Notes under the pieces: generated by a model
Databases searched by the model: none
The model's input: the letters and a program-made list of their open reading frames with translations, nothing else
Told to the model about the DNA's origin: nothing
Position numbers and translations under genes: made by a program
Source: an uncultured Saccharospirillaceae bacterium
GTDB lineage: Bacteria; Pseudomonadota; Gammaproteobacteria; Pseudomonadales; Natronospirillaceae
DNA: 64,000 nt
Reading direction: 5' to 3'
Assembly (NCBI GenBank): GCA_913063165.1
Contig: CAJXZL010000004.1
Span: 23,308 to 87,307 of the forward strand
Part shown: piece by piece, positions 9,047 to 19,285 of the stretch
How positions within the stretch are numbered: the stretch's first letter is position 1
Layout: every line of letters starts with the position of its first letter

Positions 9047-10336
9047 ATGGGTGATAACACCAAGGACACAAAGGATTCAGGCAAGCTATTGTACTGTTCG
9101 TTTTGTGGCAAGAGTCAGCATGAAGTCAGAAAACTGATCGCTGGCCCTTCAGTATTTATTTGCGATGAATGCGTTGAATTATGCAACGACATCATTCGCG
9201 AAGAGCTAGATGACGACACCGTTGCAGTACCTAGTGATCGATTACCGACGCCTGCAGAGATTACAGCGACGCTGAATGATTACGTGATTGGACAGGAACG
9301 CGCCAAAAAAGTATTGGGCGTGGCCGTGTATAACCACTATAAGCGCTTACGTTATGCTAACGATAAAGACAAAGATGTTGAGTTAAGTAAGAGTAACATT
9401 TTGTTGATTGGTCCTACGGGTAGCGGTAAAACACTTTTGGCCGAAACCTTAGCACGCTTATTGGATGTGCCTTTTACCATGGCTGATGCCACCACGCTCA
9501 CCGAAGCAGGTTATGTCGGTGAAGACGTAGAGAACATCATTCAGAAATTGCTGCAAAAGTGTGATTACGATGTCGATCGTGCGCAACGTGGCATTGTTTA
9601 TATTGATGAAATTGACAAGATTTCACGTAAGTCTGATAACCCATCCATCACGCGTGATGTATCGGGTGAAGGCGTTCAGCAAGCCCTGCTAAAACTGATT
9701 GAAGGTACAGTAGCCAGCGTTCCGCCTCAGGGTGGCCGCAAGCATCCACAGCAAGAGTTTTTGCAAGTAGATACGTCCAACATTCTATTTATCTGTGGTG
9801 GCGCTTTTGCGGGTCTAGACAAGATTATTAGTGATCGGTCAGACACCAGCGGTATTGGCTTCTCGGCCACCGTGAATAGCAAGGAAAGTCGTAAGTCGAT
9901 TGGCCAAGCACTGAAAGATGTTGAGCCTGAAGACTTGATCAAATTTGGACTTATTCCCGAATTTATTGGTCGTCTACCAGTATTGGCGACCCTTGAAGAA
10001 CTTGATGAAGCGGCGTTGATTCAGATTTTGACCGAGCCTAAGAACTCCCTTGTGAAGCAGTTTCAGAAGCTGTTCAGCATGGAAGACGTGGAATTGGAAT
10101 TTAGGGATTCAGCCTTATCTGCAGTGGCTAAAAAGGCCATGGATCGAAAAACCGGTGCCCGTGGGCTGCGGTCAATCGTTGAAGCGGTATTGCTAGATAC
10201 CATGTACCAAATCCCTTCAGAAACCGATATTACCAAAGTAGTGGTAGATGAATCGGTGATTCGCGGGGAATCAAAACCATTGATATTGTATGAAAACGTT
10301 GAAAAAGCCCGGGCTAACGGTGGAAGCAGCGATTAA
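9047..10336 (+). CDS. clpX: ATP-dependent Clp protease ATP-binding subunit ClpX
   Basis: 429 residues. AAA+ unfoldase that feeds substrates such as ssrA-tagged proteins to ClpP. The N-terminal four-Cys zinc-binding domain (YCSFCGKSQ and ICDECVELC) is followed by Walker A GPTGSGKT (122-129), Walker B YIDEIDKI, the pore loop GYVGEDVE and the arginine-finger region. It lies 130 nt after clpP and ends at a strong terminator. Confidence 0.98.
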   Translation: MGDNTKDTKDSGKLLYCSFCGKSQHEVRKLIAGPSVFICDECVELCNDIIREELDDDTVAVPSDRLPTPAEITATLNDYVIGQERAKKVLGVAVYNHYKRLRYANDKDKDVELSKSNILLIGPTGSGKTLLAETLARLLDVPFTMADATTLTEAGYVGEDVENIIQKLLQKCDYDVDRAQRGIVYIDEIDKISRKSDNPSITRDVSGEGVQQALLKLIEGTVASVPPQGGRKHPQQEFLQVDTSNILFICGGAFAGLDKIISDRSDTSGIGFSATVNSKESRKSIGQALKDVEPEDLIKFGLIPEFIGRLPVLATLEELDEAALIQILTEPKNSLVKQFQKLFSMEDVELEFRDSALSAVAKKAMDRKTGARGLRSIVEAVLLDTMYQIPSETDITKVVVDESVIRGESKPLILYENVEKARANGGSSD

Positions 10337-10360
10337 AAAAGGGCCTTAGGGCCCTTTTTT
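10335..10360 (+). terminator. Intrinsic terminator after clpX
   Basis: AAAAAAGGGCC and GGCCCTTTTTT form an 11-bp stem with a TTAG loop, ending in a U-run. It overlaps the last base of the clpX stop codon and separates clpX from lon. Confidence 0.92.
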
Positions 10361-10449
10361 GTGTGGTAAATTTGTTAAGGTTGTCTTGTATTGTCGATAT
10401 TTGACTCCATAAAGACTCCTAGTAATCAATTGGTATCGAGGTACTCCGA

Positions 10450-12870
10450 ATGGAGATTGTACAGCTAGAAAACCCCACAAGAATGCCCTTATTGCCCTTG
10501 CGCGACGTGGTGGTTTACCCCCACATGGTCATTCCTTTATTTGTGGGTCGAGAAAAGTCGATTAATGCCCTGAATAAAGCCATGAAAGACAACAAGAAAG
10601 TCTTTTTGGTGGCACAAAAGAATGCGTCTCAAGACGACCCTATTCAAGAAGATGTCTATGACATTGGTACCATTGCCACTATTTTGCAGTTATTGAAACT
10701 GCCCGACGGTACCGTCAAGGTATTGGTCGAAGGTGAACAACGTGGCCGTGTCGCCAAATTGATTGAAAGTGATGATTTGATCGAGTGTGAAGTTGATGTG
10801 CTCGACACCCAAGTATTAGAGGACCGTGACGAAGAAGTCATGGTGCGGTCTGTTATCTCTCAGTTTGAAAAATATGTGCAATTTAGCAAGAAGGTGCCTA
10901 GTGAAGTGTTGACTTCCCTGAATGGCATCGCGGATCCGGGCCGCCTAGCCGATACCATTGCTGCACATATGTCGTTAAAAATCGCTGAGAAACAAGAAGT
11001 ATTAGAAACAGTAGACCTCAAGGACCGTTTGGAACACCTATTGCGCCTTATGGAAACTGAAATCGATCTGTTACAGGTTGAAAAGCGCATCCGTGGTCGT
11101 GTTAAAAAACAAATGGAAAAGAGCCAGCGTGAGTACTATTTGAATGAGCAAATGAAAGCCATTCAAAAGGAACTTGGCGATTTGGAAGAGGGCGGTGCGA
11201 ACGAAACCGATGAGCTGTTGCGTCGTGTTGAGGCCTCTGGCATGTCAAAAGAAGCCCGCAACAAAGCTCAGGCTGAAATTTCTAAACTCCGCATGATGTC
11301 GCCGATGTCGGCTGAAGCCTCAGTGGTGCGCAGTTATGTCGAATGGCTCGCTAACCTGCCGTGGAAAAAACGCAGTAAAGTGAAACATGACATCAGTGAA
11401 GCTGAAAAGATTTTGAATGAAGACCATTATGGTCTTGAAGAAGTCAAAACCCGTATTTTGGAATACCTTGCAGTGCAGTCGCGGGTGAAAAAGCTTAAAG
11501 GCCCCATTCTTTGTTTGGTTGGTCCTCCGGGTGTGGGTAAGACTTCCTTAGGGCAGTCAATAGCACGTGCCACTAACCGCAAATTTGTGCGGATGTCTCT
11601 GGGCGGTGTTCGGGACGAGTCTGAGATTCGTGGTCACAGACGCACCTATATCGGCTCAATGCCTGGCAAGATCTTGCAAAAGCTCACCAAAACCAAGGTC
11701 AAGAACCCGTTGTTCCTGTTGGATGAGATAGACAAGATGGGCATGGATCACCGCGGTGATCCATCGTCTGCGCTACTTGAAGTGTTAGATCCAGAGCAAA
11801 ACAGCACATTCAATGACCATTATTTAGAAGTAGATTACGACCTGTCAGATGTGATGTTTATCTGTACGTCTAACTCGATGAATATTCCTGGACCCTTGTT
11901 AGACCGAATGGAAGTGATTCGCATTCCGGGCTATACCGAAGATGAAAAGCGCAATATTGCGGAACAGTATTTGATTCCAAAGCAAATGGAAGCCAATGGC
12001 CTAAATGCGGGCGAGTTGACCCTGACATCTGAAGTTGTGATGGACATTATCCGTTATTACACGCGTGAAGCTGGTGTGCGTAACCTCGATCGTGAAATTG
12101 CCAAGATATGTCGCAAGGTCGTGAAACTGCAGGTTTCGAGTCAGTCTGCTGAAGGTGTTGAGATTACTACCGATACACTCGAAGAATTTGCCGGTGTGCG
12201 GAAGTTTAGCTACGGCGTTGCCGAGAAAGACAACCAAATCGGTCAGGTAACGGGTCTCGCTTGGACGTCAGTGGGTGGTGAGCTACTTACCCTTGAGTGC
12301 AGCGTGGTTAAGGGTAAAGGGCGTATCACACGCACCGGTAAGCTGGGTGATGTGATGCAGGAGTCAATTCAAGCGGCCATGACTGTAGTCAAAAGTCGGG
12401 CGCAAGGCTTGGGTATTTGGCCCAACTTTATCGACAAGTATGACCTCCATGTTCATGTCCCAGAAGGTGCCACACCAAAGGATGGTCCAAGTGCCGGTAT
12501 TGGCATGGTCACGGCATTGGTATCGGCATTAACCCGTATCCCGGTTCGTGCGGATGTGGCCATGACAGGCGAAATTACACTGCGTGGTCAGGTGCTTCCA
12601 ATTGGTGGTTTAAAAGAGAAATTACTGGCCGCACATAGAGGCGGTATCAAAACGGTCATCATTCCAGATGAAAATGAAAGGGATCTCAGAGAGATTCCCG
12701 AAAACATTAAGAAGGATTTGATTATAAAGCCCGTCAAATGGATTGATCAGGTGTTAGAACATGCGTTAGAATACAAACCGATTTCATTGACAGATGAGCA
12801 AATTGAATCTGAATTGATCCGAGAAAAGAAAAACAATGAAGGCGGATCAGATAGGTTGCATACGCACTAA
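10450..12870 (+). CDS. lon: Lon ATP-dependent protease
   Basis: 806 residues. Cytoplasmic AAA+ protease for misfolded and regulatory proteins. Order: N-terminal LAN domain (from [15 protein letters not shown]), coiled coil around 190-250, AAA+ module with Walker [10 protein letters not shown] (from 358) and Walker [10 protein letters not shown], then the protease domain with the catalytic dyad Ser681 (DGPSAG) and Lys724 (GGLKEK). GAGG sits 8 nt before the ATG. It lies downstream of the clpX terminator and so probably has its own promoter. Confidence 0.98.
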   Translation: MEIVQLENPTRMPLLPLRDVVVYPHMVIPLFVGREKSINALNKAMKDNKKVFLVAQKNASQDDPIQEDVYDIGTIATILQLLKLPDGTVKVLVEGEQRGRVAKLIESDDLIECEVDVLDTQVLEDRDEEVMVRSVISQFEKYVQFSKKVPSEVLTSLNGIADPGRLADTIAAHMSLKIAEKQEVLETVDLKDRLEHLLRLMETEIDLLQVEKRIRGRVKKQMEKSQREYYLNEQMKAIQKELGDLEEGGANETDELLRRVEASGMSKEARNKAQAEISKLRMMSPMSAEASVVRSYVEWLANLPWKKRSKVKHDISEAEKILNEDHYGLEEVKTRILEYLAVQSRVKKLKGPILCLVGPPGVGKTSLGQSIARATNRKFVRMSLGGVRDESEIRGHRRTYIGSMPGKILQKLTKTKVKNPLFLLDEIDKMGMDHRGDPSSALLEVLDPEQNSTFNDHYLEVDYDLSDVMFICTSNSMNIPGPLLDRMEVIRIPGYTEDEKRNIAEQYLIPKQMEANGLNAGELTLTSEVVMDIIRYYTREAGVRNLDREIAKICRKVVKLQVSSQSAEGVEITTDTLEEFAGVRKFSYGVAEKDNQIGQVTGLAWTSVGGELLTLECSVVKGKGRITRTGKLGDVMQESIQAAMTVVKSRAQGLGIWPNFIDKYDLHVHVPEGATPKDGPSAGIGMVTALVSALTRIPVRADVAMTGEITLRGQVLPIGGLKEKLLAAHRGGIKTVIIPDENERDLREIPENIKKDLIIKPVKWIDQVLEHALEYKPISLTDEQIESELIREKKNNEGGSDRLHTH

Positions 12871-12879
12871 AATATACGC

Positions 12880-12909
12880 TTGACAGGTGAATTGTAGGCT
12901 TGGTATAAA
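12880..12909 (+). promoter_or_regulatory. hupB distal promoter
   Basis: TTGACA at 12880-12885 and TATAAA at 12904-12909 with an 18-nt spacer, starting 10 nt after the lon stop. Near-consensus sigma-70 elements. Confidence 0.75.
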
Positions 12910-12961
12910 GTCTTCAAATATTTTTAATACAATGAAAAAAATACCGAAGCCGCTTTGGTCA

Positions 12962-12990
12962 TTGGCAAAGGTTTGTTGAAGGCATATCAT
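12962..12990 (+). promoter_or_regulatory. hupB proximal promoter
   Basis: TTGGCA at 12962-12967 and TATCAT at 12985-12990 with a 17-nt spacer, about 65 nt upstream of the hupB start. Together with the distal promoter this gives hupB two tandem sigma-70 promoters, in keeping with multi-promoter control of HU genes. Confidence 0.65.
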
Positions 12991-13055
12991 ATTTGCCAGC
13001 GACGAAATGCATTGACAAGCCAGGTGCTTCGAAAATAGATAAAAAGGGGAAAACC

Positions 13056-13328
13056 GTGAATAAGACTGAACTTATTGAAGCTGTAGCAGCATCTGCTGAC
13101 ATTCCAAAGGCTGCTGCAGGTCGCGCTTTAGATGCGACTATCGAAGCAATTTCTGGTGCGCTTGCTAAAGGCGACCAAGTAGTACTAGTGGGTTTTGGTA
13201 CTTTTTCAGTTAAAAGCCGTGCGGCACGCACTGGTCGTAACCCACAAACGGGTGCACCGATTCAGATTGCAGCAGCAAAAGTTCCTGGCTTTAAAGCTGG
13301 TAAGGGTTTGAAAGACGCTGTTAACTAA
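13056..13328 (+). CDS. hupB: DNA-binding protein HU-beta
   Basis: 90 residues, exactly the HU-beta length, starting [11 protein letters not shown]. The DNA-binding beta arm holds [10 protein letters not shown] and the saddle region has GFGTFSV. I chose the GTG at 13056 because AAGGGGA lies just upstream and the family always begins here; an upstream in-frame start at 12993 would add 21 unrelated residues. A nucleoid protein, in the pseudomonad lon-hupB-ppiD order. Confidence 0.97.
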   Translation: MNKTELIEAVAASADIPKAAAGRALDATIEAISGALAKGDQVVLVGFGTFSVKSRAARTGRNPQTGAPIQIAAAKVPGFKAGKGLKDAVN

Positions 13329-13342
13329 GCGGTTTTTTCTTT

Positions 13343-13370
13343 AAAAAGGCGTGCTCAGCACGCCTTTTTT
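13343..13370 (+). terminator. Intrinsic terminator after hupB
   Basis: GGCGTGC-TCA-GCACGCC flanked by an A-run and a T-run, 15 nt past the hupB stop. Confidence 0.92.
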
Positions 13371-13592
13371 GTGTCTATAAGATTCATTTTATTGGGTTGC
13401 AGTAGACTTTTTGCCACCTTGGGCTCGCGTAAAAACCGATTATTTCAACCCCAAAAAATTCAGGTCAGTTTTCTGCTTAAATCTCTTATTTGAGCGGTCT
13501 GCTGCGTAGTATTTGAAGGCGTTTCTGTGCATAATGACGCCCTGAAATCAATTGTGAATATTCACATCTAAACGAATTCGTCTGGAGGATTC

Positions 13593-15461
13593 ATGCTGCA
13601 GTTCTTTCGTAGCAATGCCAAGGGTATGCTCGGCAAGGTTATCGTAGGTACCATTGTTGTCATTTTCACCCTATGGGGTGCCAATTCTATCGTCGCAGTA
13701 TCAGTAGGTGATAATCCCCCTGTTAGCGTGAATGGCGTCGACATTAGCGAATATCAAGTCAGTCAAATGATAGATATTCAAAAGCGTAACATCCAAGCAC
13801 AGCTGGGTGATGCCTTTGATCCTGATCTTATCAATGACGCTATGATTCGAGATTCGGTCATTCAGTCATTAATTCAGCAGCAATTGGAGTGGCAAGCCTC
13901 CAATGAAATGGGTATGGCATTGTCTGACGAAGCCATTACTGAAATCATTGTGAATGCCCCTGTATTCCAGCTAGATGGCAAGTTTGATACCGATACCTAT
14001 ACCCGTTTGATTGGACAATATGGATACTCTCCTAAGGATTACGTCGGTGTTGTTCGTCAAGATTTGATGAATTCACAGTTGAAAATCGGCCTGATCAATA
14101 CCGGATTTATCTTGAATTCTGAAGTCAAAGCCATTGCACATTTAGAAGACCAGACACGTGACGTAAGCGTTTTGGCTGTTATGCCTGCTGACTTCGCTGA
14201 ATCGGTCGTTATCGAAGAAGACGACATAACCGCTTACTATGACGCCAACCGTGCTATGTATCGCACCGAAGAAGCACTGGTTGTTGATTATGTGATATTG
14301 AGCCGCAGTAAGTTGCTCGATAGCATGACGGCATCAACGGCCGAATTAGAAGAGGCTTATGACATCTATAAGCAACGACAAGCGGCTTTGGTTGAAAAAA
14401 CAATTGCCCACATTTTGATTACACCGGACAACTATTCTGACAGTGAAGCAAAAAAATTGCTGAATGGTTTGAAAGACCGTATCGCAGCAGGCGAGTCGTT
14501 TGAAGCCTTGGCGAAAGAGTTTTCAGAAGACACGGGTAGCAGTGATTTCGGTGGTGATCTGGGTGCTTTTTCTGAAGGCATGTTTGTCGCTGAGTTTGAT
14601 GATGCTGTTAACGGCATGTCTGCAGCAGGCGATGTGGTTGGTCCTGTTAAAACCGATTTCGGTTTCCATTTAATCAAGCTGACCAAATTGGGTAGCCCAA
14701 TGGTTGCACCGTTTGCAGCAATGGAAGCTGAGTTACGCAATACTGTTGTTGGGCGTAAAGCGTCTGATGAAATGTTGTTGTTGCATGAAGACCTGACCAA
14801 CGCTGCGTTTTCGGAATCCAATCTTGACAGTATTGCTGATCAGTTTGAGCTAACTATCGAAACGTCTGAGCGCTTTACCCGCTCTTCTGGTCCAGGATTT
14901 TTTGCTGACAGCAACGTCTCTGAAGCTGCCTTTGCACCTGTGGTCATTGATGATGATGAAAACTCAGAAGTGGTAGCCTTGGCTGACGGTAGTCTCATGG
15001 TGATGCATTTGAACACCTACCAGCAAGCGGATTTCAAGCCATTGGAAGACGTCCGTGACAGCATCGTAGCAACCTTGGCTGTTCGTGGTGCGCAAGACAT
15101 GGCAAACAACTATGCGATCACCCTGATGGATGATATCAAGGCATCTGGAAACCTGGATGCAGACACACAATTCGAGTGGACTGCTTATCCATCGGTTGCG
15201 CGCAGTGGTAGTGATCTGAATGAAGTGCTTACTGGTCGTGCATTTGCAATGCCTAAGCCTGCTTCGGATGGTTTCTCAATCGACCGTGTGACCACACAGG
15301 ATGGTGTTGTGTCATTGGTTGTTGTTACTGCCGTTCACGAATCTGACGATACCGCTGATGTGACAGGATTCGATGACTACCTAGGGTCATTGGTGAGTGA
15401 AAGCGAATATACCCAGTGGTTTGATGGTATTGCGGCGACTGCCAAGATTTCTTATAAATAG
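13593..15461 (+). CDS. ppiD: Periplasmic folding chaperone PpiD (SurA_N/parvulin)
   Basis: 622 residues. Inner-membrane-anchored chaperone that acts beside SecYEG on emerging outer-membrane and periplasmic proteins. A single TM segment at about 13-34 (GKVIVGTIVVIFTLWGANSIV region) leaves the rest in the periplasm. A SurA_N-like region follows, then a parvulin PPIC domain at about 268-365 (AHILI, FEALAKEFSEDTGS, GGDLGAFSEGMFV, FGFHLIKL). GGAGG precedes the ATG. Single-gene unit between terminators. Confidence 0.95.
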   Translation: MLQFFRSNAKGMLGKVIVGTIVVIFTLWGANSIVAVSVGDNPPVSVNGVDISEYQVSQMIDIQKRNIQAQLGDAFDPDLINDAMIRDSVIQSLIQQQLEWQASNEMGMALSDEAITEIIVNAPVFQLDGKFDTDTYTRLIGQYGYSPKDYVGVVRQDLMNSQLKIGLINTGFILNSEVKAIAHLEDQTRDVSVLAVMPADFAESVVIEEDDITAYYDANRAMYRTEEALVVDYVILSRSKLLDSMTASTAELEEAYDIYKQRQAALVEKTIAHILITPDNYSDSEAKKLLNGLKDRIAAGESFEALAKEFSEDTGSSDFGGDLGAFSEGMFVAEFDDAVNGMSAAGDVVGPVKTDFGFHLIKLTKLGSPMVAPFAAMEAELRNTVVGRKASDEMLLLHEDLTNAAFSESNLDSIADQFELTIETSERFTRSSGPGFFADSNVSEAAFAPVVIDDDENSEVVALADGSLMVMHLNTYQQADFKPLEDVRDSIVATLAVRGAQDMANNYAITLMDDIKASGNLDADTQFEWTAYPSVARSGSDLNEVLTGRAFAMPKPASDGFSIDRVTTQDGVVSLVVVTAVHESDDTADVTGFDDYLGSLVSESEYTQWFDGIAATAKISYK

Positions 15462-15478
15462 CATCTGATGTGTTAGCT

Positions 15479-15506
15479 AAAAAAGGTCGCATAAGCGGCC
15501 TTTTTT
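15479..15506 (+). terminator. Intrinsic terminator after ppiD
   Basis: AAAAAAGGTCGC-ATAA-GCGGCCTTTTTT, a 12-bp stem with one G-T pair, ending in a U-run just past the ppiD stop. Confidence 0.9.
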
Positions 15507-15596
15507 GTGGGTGGAGACATTAGGTGTTGCTCAGTTGCTGTGCGCTGTCATAGCATGGGATGTAATTGACATAGACCGAATAGCAGGTGCGCTAGC

Positions 15597-16139
15597 ATGG
15601 AACATGATTTATCTAAAGTTGGTTTGGTAGTTTTTGATGTAGACGGTGTGTTGACTGATGGCCGTTTATATTACGGTAATAGTGGCGAAATGATGAAAGC
15701 CTTTCACGTCAGAGATGGTGTGGGCATAAAGTTATTAGAAGACAACGGGATAACGGTTGCCATTATTTCCGCAAAGTCCTCTGTACCTTTAGCGAAGCGT
15801 GTTGCAGAGCTCGGCGTGTCCCATTTTTTACCTGGTAGTCGCAATAAAGTTGAAGCCTTAGAGGCAGTGGTAGGTAAAACGGGTGTCTCATTGGAATCAG
15901 TCGTTTTTGTTGGCGATGATATGATCGATTTACCACCAATGCAGCGAGTGGGTTTTTCAATGGCACCGTCAGATGCTTATGTCAGGGTACGAGAGGCCGC
16001 AGACATTGTGTTGCAGACTGCCGGAGGGCAGGGGGTTGCGCGGGAGGTGGCTGATTTAGTCTTGGGCAGTCAGTTTGACCTTGATGATCTTTACGATCAG
16101 GCAACGTTACCGGGCTTTGAGCGGGTAAGAACCCCGTAA
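15597..16139 (+). CDS. kdsC: HAD-superfamily phosphatase, KdsC type
   Basis: 180 residues, the size of KdsC, which dephosphorylates KDO-8-phosphate in lipopolysaccharide synthesis. HAD motif I is FDVDGVLTDG (nucleophile D14, acid D16), followed by the KdsC-specific FHVRDGVGIKLL and motif IV VGDDMIDLPPM. Motif II reads AIISAKSS, where most KdsC proteins have a form of IITGR, so the usual Arg is a Lys. It is not beside lptC or kdsD as in many relatives. The specificity is inferred, and a related sugar phosphate is possible. Confidence 0.78.
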   Translation: MEHDLSKVGLVVFDVDGVLTDGRLYYGNSGEMMKAFHVRDGVGIKLLEDNGITVAIISAKSSVPLAKRVAELGVSHFLPGSRNKVEALEAVVGKTGVSLESVVFVGDDMIDLPPMQRVGFSMAPSDAYVRVREAADIVLQTAGGQGVAREVADLVLGSQFDLDDLYDQATLPGFERVRTP

Positions 16140-16216
16140 TACGGGAATGATTCGCTGGTGTTCGCGCCACAATCTCTTGGTAGGCTATGTTGGAATCAAT
16201 ACCTACTTATGCACTA

Positions 16217-16237
16217 TGAGGCGTCCTGGGCGCCTCA
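16217..16237. terminator. Hairpin between convergent kdsC-like gene and Trm112-like gene
   Basis: TGAGGCG-TCCTGGG-CGCCTCA is a perfect 7-bp stem between two converging genes, without a clear U-run on either side. Possible weak bidirectional terminator. Confidence 0.4.
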
Positions 16238-16295
16238 CTGATCCATCTAGCAACGTAACTCAACACTGCCAAACAAGCAGGATATGGAGCGTCGC

Positions 16296-16484
16296 TTAAA
16301 GGCTGCTGTATTCCGCATCGGTCAATGCCCGTGCCTCAGTTTCTAGCATGACAGGAATGTCATCTTTAATGGGGTAGGCGAGGCGGCTGGCCTTACACCA
16401 AAGTTCAGACACATCCTTCTTAAATACCAACGGTGCTTTTGTGATCGGGCACACCAGTATTTTCAATAATTGTTGGTCAATCAT
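16296..16484 (-). CDS. Trm112/YcaR-family small zinc-ribbon-like protein
   Basis: 62 residues starting [19 protein letters not shown]. The family pattern LLxILVCPxxKxPL followed by LxCxxxxLAYPIxDDIPVML is clear (here [20 protein letters not shown]). Relatives are small proteins often found beside lpxK and kdsB; eukaryotic Trm112 activates methyltransferases. The bacterial role is uncertain. Its ATG at 16484 overlaps the end of yidD by 8 nt, so it is translated from the cysS-yidD message. A longer frame to 16574 only re-reads yidD and was not used. Confidence 0.85.
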   Translation of the reverse strand: MIDQQLLKILVCPITKAPLVFKKDVSELWCKASRLAYPIKDDIPVMLETEARALTDAEYSSL

Positions 16485-16734
16485 GGGGGCTATCCTTGTG
16501 ATGATTACAGGTTTTTGATAACTGCTCTGGAACGGGATCCAAGCCGCCTTCATTAAACGGATGGCAACGGCCAATGCGTTTCACCGCTAGCCAACCACCG
16601 CGTAAGGCACCAAAGCGATCAACCGCCTCAATGGCATAGTGTGAACAGGTCGGATAAAACCGGCACCGTGGGCCCAATAGAGGACTTATGGCCACTTGGT
16701 AGCCACGGAATAGTTTAATCAACAGCCATTTCAT
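16477..16734 (-). CDS. yidD: Membrane protein insertion efficiency factor YidD
   Basis: About 85 residues beginning [13 protein letters not shown]. The family signature is unmistakable: [26 protein letters not shown], then [19 protein letters not shown], with the conserved Cys residues. YidD is membrane-associated and helps YidC-dependent insertion. The ATG at 16734 overlaps the cysS stop as ATGA, suggesting coupling; an in-frame ATG at 16749 is possible. It is usually in the rpmH-rnpA-yidD-yidC cluster, so its place behind cysS is unusual. Confidence 0.92.
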   Translation of the reverse strand: MKWLLIKLFRGYQVAISPLLGPRCRFYPTCSHYAIEAVDRFGALRGGWLAVKRIGRCHPFNEGGLDPVPEQLSKTCNHHKDSPHD

Positions 16735-18116
16735 GAACTGCGGTGCCATTCAGTGCCGGCTCGTGTGTCTTGGATTTCTACGCCGAGATCCAACAATTCT
16801 TGGCGGATGCTATCCGACAGTGCAAAGTTTTTGTCTTTCTTGGCCTGGGTCCGTTCGGTCAATTTTTGTTCAATGTCGGCATCACTTAACGTCATGTCGG
16901 CGCCAATGGCGAACCACGCATTGGGTTGATGATGGAAAAAGCCGAGTAACGCGCCACCGGCAAGAAATTCACCTTTTAGGCGTGCGCGTTCAACGTTGTC
17001 GGTGGCCTTAAATAATTGTCCAGCCAGTCCGTGCATTGCAGCCAATGCCTCAGGGGTATTGAGGTCGTCTGCCAATGTCTGAGCAACAACACCTGTGCGA
17101 GGGTCGTCTAATGGCGTGGCTTCAACGTCTGCAGTGTCTTTAAGTGCTGTATAAAATCGGTTGAGACCAGATTTGCTCTGTACAATCAGTTCGTCACTGA
17201 AATTCAAAACAGAACGATAATGGCCGCTTAGCAACGCATAGCGCAGTTGTTCGCCGGGAAACTGGTCTAACAATTCTTTAACGGTAATAAAATTGTTTAA
17301 CGACTTGGACATTTTTTCGCCGTTAATGTTGATCATGCCGTTGTGTAGCCAATAGTGCACATAGTCGGTGGGGCCATCATGCGAGCACATGCCTTGAGCA
17401 CGTTCATTCTCATGGTGGGGGAAAACCAAATCGTTGCCACCCGCGTGAATATCGATGGTGGGACCAAAATGCTTGTTGATCATCGCGGTACATTCGATAT
17501 GCCATCCTGGACGGCCAAAGCCCCAAGGAGATTCCCAGCCAGGTAGACCACCGGTAGAGGGCTTCCACAGAACGAAATCCATTGGGTCTTTTTTGTAGTC
17601 AGCAATTTCTACCCGCGCTCCAGCCAGCATGTCATCAATATTGCGGTTGGACAGGGTGCCATAACCTTCCATTGAGGGTACGTTAAACAAAACGTGTCCC
17701 TCGCTTTCATAGGCGTGACCGTTATCAATCAGTGCGGTGATAATGCGAATGATGTCGTCAACATGCTCCGTCGCCTTGGGCTGAATGCTTGGCTCAAGTA
17801 CGTGAAGCGCGTCCATATCTTCTTGATAGGCCTGTGTGAATTTTTCACTAATCACACTGATAGGCACCCCTTGGTCGGCAGCAGCCTTGTTGATTTTGTC
17901 ATCAATATCCGTGATGTTTCTGGCGTAAATCACCTCGTTATAATGCAGCTTTAACAGCCGAAATAGGGTGTCGAACACCACGGCTGGACGGGCGTTGCCA
18001 ATGTGTACGCGGTTATACACCGTAGGGCCACACACATACATCGTCACCTGATCAGGATTCATCGGTGTAAACAATTCTTTTTGTCGGGTGAGCGTGTTGT
18101 GAAAACGTATGGGCAT
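16731..18116 (-). CDS. cysS: Cysteinyl-tRNA synthetase
   Basis: 461 residues, equal to E. coli CysS. Class I synthetase: zinc ligand Cys29 in YVCGPTVYN, the HIGH-equivalent HIGNARP, then HIECTAM and [15 protein letters not shown] with further zinc ligands, KMSKS in [11 protein letters not shown], and the C-terminal DALR/helical region. Heads a cysS-yidD-Trm112 operon with overlapping genes. In pseudomonads cysS lies next to glnS between ppiB and folD. Confidence 0.97.
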   Translation of the reverse strand: MPIRFHNTLTRQKELFTPMNPDQVTMYVCGPTVYNRVHIGNARPAVVFDTLFRLLKLHYNEVIYARNITDIDDKINKAAADQGVPISVISEKFTQAYQEDMDALHVLEPSIQPKATEHVDDIIRIITALIDNGHAYESEGHVLFNVPSMEGYGTLSNRNIDDMLAGARVEIADYKKDPMDFVLWKPSTGGLPGWESPWGFGRPGWHIECTAMINKHFGPTIDIHAGGNDLVFPHHENERAQGMCSHDGPTDYVHYWLHNGMININGEKMSKSLNNFITVKELLDQFPGEQLRYALLSGHYRSVLNFSDELIVQSKSGLNRFYTALKDTADVEATPLDDPRTGVVAQTLADDLNTPEALAAMHGLAGQLFKATDNVERARLKGEFLAGGALLGFFHHQPNAWFAIGADMTLSDADIEQKLTERTQAKKDKNFALSDSIRQELLDLGVEIQDTRAGTEWHRSS

Positions 18117-18263
18117 GTTGATAATTCACTTTTTGGTCATGAATGAAAAATGGAGTGTGCGTGTTATCGGGCATTGTAACAGACAACGATTGGACCGGTT
18201 AAGTGCCGCCATTCAGTTATTTGATGGAAGACGGCCCGTATCTCTCAGATACGTTGACGGTGC

Positions 18264-19100
18264 TTAGTCGTGAGCAATAGCGCCTTTCTTAAATCCTTCA
18301 AATGCCATGACCTGGGTATGGCTTGCAGGGTAGTGTTTTTTGACCCACGTAAGCAGGTGTTCCGCAATCAATTCCACCGTGGTATCTGTTTGCATCACAT
18401 AGCACATTTTTCGCGGCAGCGTCAGTTCAAAGTAACCCTGTTCGGCGTCATAGCCCAACTGGATGTCATGGTCAGATTGTCGAATGATGTCTTCTTCAGT
18501 GATCAAATAGATGTCTTGCCACAAGGTTGCGATTGCAGATTCAATGGCGGGTGCCCGATGACCGTCTTGTGTTACCACAATAGGGGAGCGGTGGCCGTGG
18601 CAAATACGTTGGCAATCACCCTGGTGTTTTTTCAATCCATGGCTGTAATGGAAAAAGGCACCCTGAATATCCTGTGGGTACAGATTCAGCTGAACGGCCT
18701 TAACGTTTTTGGGCAAAAGACTCATCAGATGGACTTGCATAAAGCCCACGACAACATCGATATTCAAGCTATCACTGTCTAGTAAAAAGGCGGCTTCTCG
18801 CGGTGATCGATAGCTGAGGTGAAAACCGTCTTGGTGGCTAAAATCAAATATGAGGTCTTCATCATCTTGCAATAAAGTCAGGCCGGGCATGTGCATCGGA
18901 ACGACAAATTTATGGTCAATGCTGGTATCAATCGCCTGCTTGATTTGCTTTTTTACCAAGCCGAAATCGAACACCATACCTTCGTCATTAAGGTCGCCCT
19001 CTAAAATGACGTCAACAATCCAGCTTTCACCCACGATACCGCGTGTTGGGTGCAAATAACTAAAATCGATAACAGTCAATTCATTGACAAAAAGGCTGGC
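18264..19100 (-). CDS. Two-half T-fold protein of the 6-pyruvoyl/6-carboxy-tetrahydropterin synthase (QueD) family
   Basis: 278 residues, about twice a normal QueD. The C-terminal half has the full zinc and nucleophile motif, FHYSHGLKKH then GDCQRICHGHR (His ligands and catalytic Cys), and the late TTVELIAEHLL with the conserved Glu. The N-terminal half keeps GMVFDFGLVKK and IDHKF but has VGES where HGH belongs. The two halves thus look complementary, each a damaged copy of one T-fold subunit. Related enzymes make pterins or 6-carboxytetrahydropterin for queuosine; the true substrate here is unknown. Start ATG at 19100 follows GGATAAG. Divergent from the dihydroorotase gene. Confidence 0.75.
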   Translation of the reverse strand, partial: ASLFVNELTVIDFSYLHPTRGIVGESWIVDVILEGDLNDEGMVFDFGLVKKQIKQAIDTSIDHKFVVPMHMPGLTLLQDDEDLIFDFSHQDGFHLSYRSPREAAFLLDSDSLNIDVVVGFMQVHLMSLLPKNVKAVQLNLYPQDIQGAFFHYSHGLKKHQGDCQRICHGHRSPIVVTQDGHRAPAIESAIATLWQDIYLITEEDIIRQSDHDIQLGYDAEQGYFELTLPRKMCYVMQTDTTVELIAEHLLTWVKKHYPASHTQVMAFEGFKKGAIAHD

Positions 19101-19285
19101 CATAATCTTATCCAAATAAACGGGAAAGGGATTCTATCAGGTATCCCCCATGGAGTTAAAATAGTTGTTGGGTTTTACTTCAGGATTATGGGATACCAGT
19201 GTCAAAATGCTACACTGTGGTTAATCCAAGCCGCAAAAAGCAGCTTTTGTGGCACCCATTATTTTAAGCAACGTTAGGATTTCCT

